Source of the DNA: an uncultured Rikenellaceae bacterium
GTDB lineage: Bacteria; Bacteroidota; Bacteroidia; Bacteroidales; Rikenellaceae
Length of the DNA: 5,076 nt
NCBI GenBank assembly: GCA_947037995.1
Contig: CAMQUV010000110.1
Coordinates: 1 to 5,076 of the forward strand
Direction: 5' to 3'
A program made the position numbers and the translations under genes. This document shows positions 1 through 5,076 of the stretch, in pieces. The notes beneath the pieces are model-generated. The model did not search any database, was not told the origin of the DNA, and was given only the letters and a program-made list of their open reading frames with translations. Every line of letters starts with the position of its first letter. Within the stretch, counting starts at the first letter, position 1.

Positions 1-522
<522 letters not shown>

Positions 523-540
523 TATCATATAATCTAAAGG

Positions 541-573
541 AATATTATCACCTACTATGTAGGTAATAATATT
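541..573 (+). other. AT-rich imperfect hairpin in the rpoC 3' UTR
   Basis: Bases 541-555 and 559-573 form a 15-bp inverted repeat around a 3-nt loop (TAT). There is a single C/A mismatch (549 against 565). The inner six pairs include the CCTAC/GTAGG block and the outer part is almost all A/T. It starts 18 nt after the rpoC stop and ends 9 nt before the stem of the real terminator. No T-run follows, so it does not look like an intrinsic terminator. A role in processing or 3'-end protection of the rpoC message, or a protein-binding dyad, is possible but only inferred. Confidence 0.55.
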
Positions 574-582
574 CTATAATTG

Positions 583-634
583 AAAACCACCCCCGCGCAC
601 GAACTTGTATTTGTGTTTGGGGGTGGTTTTTTTT
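583..634 (+). terminator. Intrinsic terminator after rpoC
   Basis: A perfect 12-bp stem pairs AAAACCACCCCC (583-594) with GGGGGTGGTTTT (619-630), and the T-run continues to 634. The 24-nt interior can itself pair CACGAA (598-603) with TTTGTG (610-615) around a 6-nt loop, with one G-T wobble, giving a tall two-part hairpin. Placement about 60 nt after the rpoC stop supports termination of that operon. The A-run on the 5' side would give a T-run on the other strand, so it could act in both directions, although no minus-strand gene reaches it here. Confidence 0.9.
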
Positions 635-870
635 GTTGTGGGGTGAAAGAAAATAGCGTTGCGAATGAGATAATTTGTATTTTCGATTGCATTTGAAAAC
701 CGTAGGTTTTCGCGAGCCAAAGGTGTCAACGACACACGAGTTCGCCCCCCGCGGAGGCTCCTTTTATGTGCGAGTAAAGGGCTTGCAGCCCCCTTCGCAG
801 GCTTTGATCCGCATTGGAAGCAAATGGAATTTTATCTATTAATGATTCCTGATATTTTTATTAGACAACC

Positions 871-886
871 ATATATTATAATATAT
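871..886. promoter_or_regulatory. Perfect 16-bp AT palindrome upstream of the response regulator
   Basis: ATATATTA (871-878) is followed directly by its reverse complement TAATATAT (879-886). It lies immediately before the putative -7 box at 893-900, where a repressor or autoregulating dimer could bind. It is pure A/T, so a chance origin in an AT-rich promoter is a serious alternative. Confidence 0.3.
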
Positions 887-892
887 TTTGAC

Positions 893-900
893 TATATTTG
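893..900 (+). promoter_or_regulatory. Probable Bacteroidota-type -7 element for the two-component operon
   Basis: TATATTTG matches the Bacteroides sigma-ABfr -7 consensus TAnnTTTG exactly. It ends 26 nt before the chosen ATG at 927, so transcription would start around 905-910 with a short leader. No good TTTG-like -33 element stands at the usual distance (near 869), though this element is often weak. The assignment rests on one 8-nt match in an AT-rich region. Confidence 0.45.
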
Positions 901-926
901 CCAAAACTAGCCCGCTATTACCGCCT

Positions 927-1607
927 ATGAAAGTATTAATTATAGAAGACAATTTAGAATTATCAAAGATGATATCTGATGCCCTGCGTTCCCAACGTTT
1001 TGTTGTGGAGGTTGCGTATAGTTATGCCGAGGCAGTTGCTAAAGTTGGGGTGTATAACTATGATTGCATTTTATTAGATGTGATGTTGCCTGATGGTTCG
1101 GGACTGAATGTTCTGAGGGATTTGAAGTCGATGAATAAGAGTGAAAATGTCATTATTCTATCGGCAAATGATTCTATTGACGATAAGATTACTGGGTTTG
1201 ATTTGGGTGCTGACGACTATTTGGCAAAACCCTTTCATATGTCCGAGCTTGTGGCACGTATCCGCAGTGTTTTGAGGCGCAACACCAATAGTGGAAAGCT
1301 AACAATAGATTTGGGCAATGTCTCATTGGACCCCGATAAGTTTGGGGTGAGTATCAATGGTGAGTGCGTTGAGTTGGTAAAGAAGGAGTATGACATTTTG
1401 CGATATATGATGGAGCGTCCAGACACGCTTATTACCAAGGAGTTATTGGCCGAGGCTGTATGGGGCGACCATATTGACCAGGTAGATAATTTTGATTTTA
1501 TATATACACAGTTAAAGAATTTAAGAAATACTTTAGTGAAGTCAGGTGCAACAGTATCTATCAAGACGATATATGGATTTGGGTATAAAATAACAGAGGA
1601 GCGATGA
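927..1607 (+). CDS. Two-component response regulator, OmpR/PhoB family
   Basis: A DNA-binding transcription regulator of 226 residues, the normal length for the family. The N-terminal receiver domain (about 1-117) has the acidic pair Glu7-Asp8, the phosphoacceptor Asp51 in LLDVMLPDGSG, the switch Ser79 in ILSAND, Tyr98 in GADDYLAKPF and the invariant Lys101 before a cis-Pro. The C-terminal winged helix (about 126-226) includes KKEYDILRYMM, WGDH and the IKTIYGFGYKI wing. The recognition-helix region reads FDFIYTQLKNLRNTL, a form familiar from Bacteroidota regulators. The ATG at 927 was chosen because MKVLIIEDN is the canonical first strand. An in-frame TTG at 888 would add 13 unrelated residues and run through the -7 box. 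No Shine-Dalgarno is seen, as is usual in this phylum. The stop overlaps the kinase start (ATGA), so the two are cotranscribed and probably translationally coupled. The signal sensed is unknown. Confidence 0.95.
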   Translation: MKVLIIEDNLELSKMISDALRSQRFVVEVAYSYAEAVAKVGVYNYDCILLDVMLPDGSGLNVLRDLKSMNKSENVIILSANDSIDDKITGFDLGADDYLAKPFHMSELVARIRSVLRRNTNSGKLTIDLGNVSLDPDKFGVSINGECVELVKKEYDILRYMMERPDTLITKELLAEAVWGDHIDQVDNFDFIYTQLKNLRNTLVKSGATVSIKTIYGFGYKITEER

Positions 1608-2872
1608 AATTAATTTACAAAATAATCATAAGGGTTTTAATTGCTTTAACGGCAATTGTGTCTATATGGGCATTGTTTTTCTATTTCATCATAATCAATG
1701 AGGTTTACGATGAGATTGACGACAATTTGGACGATTATAGTGAGATGATAATCGAGCGGTTCAATAGTGGTGAGCGGCTACCTGAGCAGAATAATGGGAC
1801 AAACAATTCGTATCACATTGAGTTGATATCGTCGAGTGTGGTCGATATCGAGTTGGGTTCCAGCTCGAGTAATGATATGGTTTATATCGTAGATAAAGAC
1901 GAGCGTGAGCCGGCTCGGGTGCTGAAAACATTGTTTCACTCTAGCGATGGGAAGACTTATCGTTTGAGTGTTTACACGCCAAGCATTGAGCACGAAGATT
2001 TGCTAACGGCTATTTTCCAGGCTATCGTTTATTTGTTTGTATTGTTGCTGGTGACGCTGGTGTTAATCAACGTTTGGGTTTATAAGACAAGTGTGTCGCC
2101 GATGTACAAAGTGCTTGAGTGGCTGCGATTGTATAAACTCGGGGGCGATAATAAGCCGTTGTTAAATCCGACAAACATAGTTGAGTTTAATGAATTAAAT
2201 GCCACTATTTCGGAGAGTATAATGCGAATCGAGAAGAGTTATATGGAGCAGAAGCAGTTTATAAGTAACGCTTCGCACGAGATGCAGACTCCTCTTGCGA
2301 TTTGCCAAAACAGGCTTGAATCGCTGATGGGGACGGACTTAAAGGAGGAACAGTTGAGTGAAATTATTAAGACGCAGCAGACGATTGATTATATGAAAAA
2401 GTTGAATAAGGCGTTGCTGTTATTGTCGAAAATTGAAAACCAGCAGTTTCGTGACGTCGAAAAAGTCAATTTCAACACGATTATAGAGAGTCTTGTTGTT
2501 GATTTTCGGGAGGTCTATGCGTCGCAACATATACAGGTGAATGTTATTTCGGAGGGTGATTTGGTGGTCGATATGAATATGGTTTTGGCCAAAACTTTGA
2601 TAATAAACCTTATTAAAAACGCCTTCATTCACAATGCAGATTCGGGCGAGGTTACGATACATATTAGTCCTCGTAGAATGATTTTCGAGAATAGTGGCAC
2701 TCAGGCGTTGGATTCACCTCAGATTTTCACTAGGTTTTACCAGGGCAATAAGAGTAAAAATTCCACGGGTTTGGGGTTGGCAATTGTCTCTTCGGTTTGC
2801 AAGGAGAATGGCTTTGCGCTTGCATATAGTTTCGAACAAAATAAACATCAATTTAAGGTTACGTTTCAATAA
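1604..2872 (+). CDS. Membrane sensor histidine kinase paired with the upstream regulator
   Basis: A 422-residue inner-membrane kinase that should autophosphorylate and pass phosphate to Asp51 of the regulator encoded just upstream. Transmembrane helix 1 spans about 8-31. A periplasmic sensor of about 105 residues follows, and helix 2 spans about 135-159. A degenerate HAMP-like linker (about 160-215, with Pro166 and EFNELN) leads to the HisKA domain with phosphoacceptor His225 in FISNASHEMQTPLAI. The ATPase domain has the N-box (NLIKNAFIHN, Asn339), an F-box (FTRFYQGN, about 375-382) and a G2 box (TGLGLAI, 388-394). The usual DxGxG G1 box is replaced by ENSG at 362-365, a shortened form I believe occurs in many Bacteroidota kinases. 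The start overlaps the regulator stop by 4 nt and has GAGGAG just upstream (1596-1601), unusual for the phylum. The periplasmic domain matches no family I recognise, so the stimulus is unknown. Confidence 0.93.
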   Translation: MKLIYKIIIRVLIALTAIVSIWALFFYFIIINEVYDEIDDNLDDYSEMIIERFNSGERLPEQNNGTNNSYHIELISSSVVDIELGSSSSNDMVYIVDKDEREPARVLKTLFHSSDGKTYRLSVYTPSIEHEDLLTAIFQAIVYLFVLLLVTLVLINVWVYKTSVSPMYKVLEWLRLYKLGGDNKPLLNPTNIVEFNELNATISESIMRIEKSYMEQKQFISNASHEMQTPLAICQNRLESLMGTDLKEEQLSEIIKTQQTIDYMKKLNKALLLLSKIENQQFRDVEKVNFNTIIESLVVDFREVYASQHIQVNVISEGDLVVDMNMVLAKTLIINLIKNAFIHNADSGEVTIHISPRRMIFENSGTQALDSPQIFTRFYQGNKSKNSTGLGLAIVSSVCKENGFALAYSFEQNKHQFKVTFQ

Positions 2873-2906
2873 TTCAGGTTTATTTCAGATTTGGATGTTA
2901 GATTTG
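2873..2906 (+). promoter_or_regulatory. Imperfect direct repeats and -7 box upstream of the first PepSY-like gene
   Basis: TTCAGGTTT (2873-2881), TTCAGATTT (2884-2892) and GTTAGATTT (2897-2905) are related 9-mers with start-to-start spacings of 11 and 13 bases. OmpR-family regulators commonly bind tandem direct repeats about one helical turn apart, so this could be an operator for the adjacent regulator. The third repeat overlaps TAGATTTG (2899-2906), an exact match to the TAnnTTTG -7 consensus, 35 nt before the ATG at 2942. A clear -33 element is not visible. The gap is T-rich, so part of the repetition may be chance. Confidence 0.4.
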
Positions 2907-2941
2907 TAACACATTATTCACTATAAAAACAATTTAATATT

Positions 2942-3373
2942 ATGAAAAAGCTAATTTTATTACCACTTTTAGCGCTTGTCTTCGGGACCGCTAATGCAAA
3001 TACTACAACTCCTGTCAACCCAGTTATTTCTGCCGAGGCTCAAGTCAAAGCAAAATATCAAGGCGCAGTTATCCGTGGGACGGAGCGCGAGGATGGACAA
3101 ATCAAAGTGGAAATCATCCACCAACAAAAGGAAAAAGATGTTGTGTTCAATGCCCAAGGAGTGTGGCAGTCAACAACATACGATATGCGAAACTCTGAAT
3201 TGCCAGACTCTATCAAGCAAGTGCTCAAAAACTCAGAATACTCTTCGTGGAGCGTCGACGACGTAGAAGTTATCGAAACTCCCACGCAGTCAATGTACGA
3301 AATCGAGCTCGACAAATGGTTTAATGACGAAGATATGACAATTTACATCACATTTGACGGCAAAATTCTTTAG
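2942..3373 (+). CDS. Exported PepSY-like protein (periplasmic, DUF2874-type)
   Basis: A 143-residue protein with a clear Sec signal peptide: KK, a hydrophobic core at about 4-15, and a predicted cut after Ala19 in TANA. The mature part looks like two PepSY-like halves. The first is about 33-80 (VKAKYQGAVIRGTE through KDVVFNAQGVWQSTTYDM). The second is about 86-143 (ELPDSIKQVL, then VDDVEVIET, YEIEL and a closing MTIYITFDGKIL strand). This is the pattern of the small Bacteroidota family once labelled putative beta-lactamase-inhibitor-like or PepSY-like, whose function is not established; an inhibitor role should not be assumed. The start is fixed by the signal peptide, and the upstream sequence is A/T-rich without a Shine-Dalgarno. 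Placement 69 nt after a sensor kinase suggests it is either a target of that system or a periplasmic modulator of the sensor. Family call is from sequence pattern only. Confidence 0.8.
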   Translation: MKKLILLPLLALVFGTANANTTTPVNPVISAEAQVKAKYQGAVIRGTEREDGQIKVEIIHQQKEKDVVFNAQGVWQSTTYDMRNSELPDSIKQVLKNSEYSSWSVDDVEVIETPTQSMYEIELDKWFNDEDMTIYITFDGKIL

Positions 3374-3438
3374 CCTTCGCCGCGCTTATTGCTCGAAACA
3401 AAACAATTATTTATACTACTTAAAAACTTACCAACCAG

Positions 3439-3879
3439 ATGAAACGTTTTCTTTATTTAATGGCAATTGCCATCGCTACAATGTCGTGTAACTATGACAA
3501 AATTATCAGCGAATCAGATTTACCTGATAACTCGCTCGAATTTATCCATACACATTTTGCTGGCGTTGAGATTCTACAAATCGAAAAGGAGCGCGACAAT
3601 AACGACATATCTTATGATGTGATGATGGGTAATGGGTTCTTTTTGGAGTTTGCAGAGTCGGGCAGGGCAACTTGTGTCGATGGCGGCTTTACGCTTGTGC
3701 CACTGTCAATTGTACACCTTCTGCCAGCTGGCATCAATACCTATTTGGCGGCGAAACACCCCTCTTCAAAGGTTGTGAAAATCGACGAGGATAGGGGCTA
3801 TATTGAGATTGATTTGGATAATTTTGTAATGGACCTTGTTTTCACGACGGAGGGAACATTCGTCAGATACGACGACTAA
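3439..3879 (+). CDS. PepSY-like lipoprotein
   Basis: A 146-residue protein with a lipoprotein signal: a short basic start (KR), a hydrophobic core, and the lipobox TMSC with Cys17 as the expected lipidated residue. The residues after Cys (NYDK) do not form the acidic run associated with surface export in Bacteroidetes, so a periplasm-facing location is more likely. The mature part again shows two PepSY-like halves: about 27-81 (SDLPDNSLEFIHTHFAGVEILQIEKE, ISYDVMMGNGFFLEFAESG, CVDG) and about 94-146 (LLPAGINTYLAAKHPSSKVVKIDEDRGYIEIDLDN, MDLVFTTEGTFVRYDD). It lies 65 nt after the soluble PepSY-like gene, with no convincing promoter or terminator between them, so cotranscription is likely. The two proteins share architecture but little direct identity, indicating old paralogues or independent family members. 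Function unknown. Confidence 0.8.
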   Translation: MKRFLYLMAIAIATMSCNYDKIISESDLPDNSLEFIHTHFAGVEILQIEKERDNNDISYDVMMGNGFFLEFAESGRATCVDGGFTLVPLSIVHLLPAGINTYLAAKHPSSKVVKIDEDRGYIEIDLDNFVMDLVFTTEGTFVRYDD

Positions 3880-3903
3880 TCCCTACAATCTCTTAAAACG
3901 GTA

Positions 3904-3936
3904 AAATGCCCCCATTTTTCAAGAAAGGGGGCATTT
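3904..3936. terminator. Shared terminator between convergent genes
   Basis: AAATGCCCCC (3904-3913) pairs perfectly with GGGGGCATTT (3927-3936) around a 13-nt loop. On the plus strand the stem runs into a T-rich tail to about 3945, giving a good intrinsic terminator 24 nt after the PepSY-like lipoprotein stop. On the minus strand the amidohydrolase stop lies only 4 nt before the stem and the T-run is shorter (TTTTA), so termination there is plausible but weaker. Confidence 0.88.
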
Positions 3937-3940
3937 ATTT

Positions 3941-5023
3941 TTATTTGAGTTCGATTGCAGCTGCGGCCAAAAAAGCGGCACCGTATGCAAGGGCATTTTC
4001 GTTAGGATTGAACTTTGAGGTGTGTAGTGCGGGTTCGTTCTGACCACCGTTCCCAACGCCAAGTCGGGCAAAGCAGGCAGGATACTTTTCGGCATAGAAT
4101 CCGAAATCTTCGGCGGTCATCCTCATAGGGATTTCTATGACTTCGCCGTTTTGGCCAATCATATCTTGAGCTATTTTTCGCACCCTGTCAGTTAAGTTAG
4201 GCTGATTTATAACGGATGGGTACCCGCGTTTAATATCAACATCGGCAGTACATCCGTAGGCTTCGGTCGTAGATTTTGCTATTTGCTCAATCCTCGCGAG
4301 CGCTTGGTCGCGCCATTGGTTGTTCATAGTGCGAAATGTCCCCTCGACCAACACTTTGTCGGGAAGGATATTCGTCGCTCCGTTCGCAATAACACGTCCG
4401 AACGAGAGTACGGTAGGGGTAAGTGGGTCGGCTCCTCGGGCAGTAATTTGTTGCATCGCCATAATCATTGCCGAGCAGGCAAGAACAGCGTCCGCCGCTT
4501 TATGTGGCATAGCTCCGTGGCCGCCGCGTCCATTGACAGTGATATGTATCTCATCAGTCGAGGCCATAAATTGCCCAGATTTCAGACCGATAGTCCCTGT
4601 TGGGAGTTCTGGCGAGCAGTGTTGCCCTACGAATATTGGTTCGACTCCATCGAATGTTCCTTCGTTGATAACCATCGAAGCCCCTCCTGGATGTAGCTCT
4701 TCGCCTGGTTGGAACAGTCCCCAGACTTCATTTTTGTGACCTATTTTTTTCAAAATTACGAGTGCGCCCAGCAGAGCAGCGCTATGCACATCGTGTCCAC
4801 AGGCGTGCATAGCGCCCGTTTTGCAGGCGTAATCTAGTTCTGTTTGTTCGACGATAGGCAGCGCATCCATATCGGCACGTAGCACGATTGGTTGCTTAGG
4901 GTTGGCGCCACTAAGTTTAGCGAGCACCCCAGTATTTGCAACGATTTGGTAATCTATGCCATATTCTTTGAGCACTTGGCAAATTTTCGTACAGGTATTT
5001 TTTTCTTCGAACGACAGTTCAGC
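3941..5023 (-). CDS. M20-family amidohydrolase (N-acyl amino acid / hippurate hydrolase-like), 5'-truncated
   Basis: A metal-dependent peptidase-like hydrolase of the M20D group, expected in the cytoplasm, which removes acyl groups from N-acyl amino acids or similar amides. The exact substrate cannot be read from sequence. The visible 360 residues begin AELSFEEKNT, the usual motif near the N-terminus of this family, so roughly 20-40 residues are missing. Counting from that Ala, metal-site candidates are Cys75 and His77 in HACGHDVHSA, Glu108/Glu109 in QPGEE, His135 in VGQHC and His334 in PALHTSKF. The RADMDALP motif, the GRGGHGAMPH lid/dimerisation segment and MTAEDFGFY (about 302-310) are all present. 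A GTG codon at 4973-4975 could be called as a start, but clear homology continues upstream, so it is internal. The truncation is caused by adapter sequence at the contig end and not by mutation. It converges on the PepSY-like genes and is probably functionally unrelated to them. Confidence 0.93.
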   Translation of the reverse strand, partial: AELSFEEKNTCTKICQVLKEYGIDYQIVANTGVLAKLSGANPKQPIVLRADMDALPIVEQTELDYACKTGAMHACGHDVHSAALLGALVILKKIGHKNEVWGLFQPGEELHPGGASMVINEGTFDGVEPIFVGQHCSPELPTGTIGLKSGQFMASTDEIHITVNGRGGHGAMPHKAADAVLACSAMIMAMQQITARGADPLTPTVLSFGRVIANGATNILPDKVLVEGTFRTMNNQWRDQALARIEQIAKSTTEAYGCTADVDIKRGYPSVINQPNLTDRVRKIAQDMIGQNGEVIEIPMRMTAEDFGFYAEKYPACFARLGVGNGGQNEPALHTSKFNPNENALAYGAAFLAAAAIELK

Positions 5024-5076
5024 AGATCGGAAGAGCGTCGTGTAGGGGAAGAGTGTAGGCTATAGTGTAGATCTCG
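5024..5076. other. Illumina TruSeq P5 adapter read-through (not genomic)
   Basis: From AGATCGGAAGAGCGTCGTG at 5024 onward the sequence matches the reverse complement of the TruSeq universal (P5) adapter arm. The first 33 bases (5024-5056) match with one difference, G instead of A at 5048. Next come 8 bases, AGGCTATA (5057-5064), equal to the reverse complement of the dual-index i5 D501 (TATAGCCT). The final GTGTAGATCTCG (5065-5076) continues the P5 flank. This is sequencing-library DNA left in the assembly. Genomic sequence ends at about 5023. The adapter comparison is from memory of the standard oligonucleotides. Confidence 0.97.

Larger units (their letters stand above)
635..926. other. Non-coding intergenic region with several small hairpins
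   Basis: I see no credible coding sequence in this stretch between the rpoC terminator and the response regulator. It is not featureless. Perfect short stems with 3-nt loops occur at 695-711 (GAAAACC/GGTTTTC, loop GTA), 723-735 (GTGTC/GACAC, loop AAC) and 779-791 (GGGCT/AGCCC, loop TGC). GAGCC at 714-718 can also pair with GGCTC at 756-760, enclosing the second hairpin. The middle part (about 711-802) is much more GC-rich than both flanks. This could be a structured RNA, an intergenic repeat element or a long-range regulatory leader. No known riboswitch or RNA family was recognised. Confidence 0.5.

Noticed and set aside
753..777. GGAGG followed by ATGTGCGAGTAA, resembling a three-codon leader peptide with a ribosome site
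   Set aside because: Only three codons long, in a phylum that seldom uses Shine-Dalgarno sequences, and there is no regulatory codon pattern; most likely coincidence within a structured GC-rich stretch.
888..926. TTG start at 888 giving a 13-residue N-terminal extension of the response regulator
   Set aside because: The receiver domain begins canonically with MKVLIIEDN at 927, and the extension would contain the probable promoter -7 box.
2969..3315. Alternative frames on both strands inside the first PepSY-like gene
   Set aside because: The plus frame at 2942 has a signal peptide and family pattern; the others are low-complexity shadows with no recognisable features.
4283..4739. Plus-strand open frames of about 137-139 codons opposite the amidohydrolase
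   Set aside because: They are antisense to a protein with complete M20 motifs, have no family resemblance, and arise from codon bias of the real gene.
5024..5076. Terminal bases as a repeat, attachment site or continuation of the amidohydrolase
   Set aside because: They match a known sequencing adapter with index, and the amidohydrolase frame meets a stop at 5060-5062 inside it.

Overview
The window looks like a piece of a Bacteroidota chromosome, most likely Bacteroidales, probably from a draft or metagenomic contig. The reasons are the Bacteroidota-type RpoC C-terminus, near absence of Shine-Dalgarno sequences, two exact matches to the TAnnTTTG -7 element, and PepSY-like exported proteins beside a two-component system.

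Layout: (1) 1-522 is the 3' end of rpoC (RNA polymerase beta'), followed by an AT-rich imperfect hairpin (541-573) and a strong GC-stem terminator (583-634). (2) 635-926 is non-coding. It carries several short hairpins with 3-nt loops (695-711, 723-735, 779-791), a perfect 16-bp AT palindrome (871-886) and a probable promoter (893-900). (3) 927-2872 is a two-component operon: an OmpR-type response regulator and a membrane sensor histidine kinase, overlapping by ATGA. (4) A short gap with imperfect direct repeats and a -7 box (2873-2906) leads to two small exported PepSY-like proteins. The first (2942-3373) has an ordinary signal peptide and the second (3439-3879) is a lipoprotein. (5) A hairpin at 3904-3936 separates these from a convergent minus-strand M20 amidohydrolase (3941-5023), which is cut off at its 5' end. 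(6) The last 53 bases (5024-5076) are not genomic. They match the reverse complement of an Illumina TruSeq P5 adapter, including an 8-base index, with one mismatch.

How the genes may work together: the regulator and kinase form one signalling pair. The two PepSY-like proteins immediately downstream are in the right place to be its regulon or its periplasmic modulators. That link rests on gene order and on repeats upstream of the first PepSY gene, and is inference. rpoC and the amidohydrolase appear to be unrelated neighbours.

I found no CRISPR array, tRNA, rRNA, insertion sequence, defence system or clearly new system. The most consequential observation is the adapter at the contig end. The most biologically interesting ones are the kinase/PepSY module and the structured leader in front of it.
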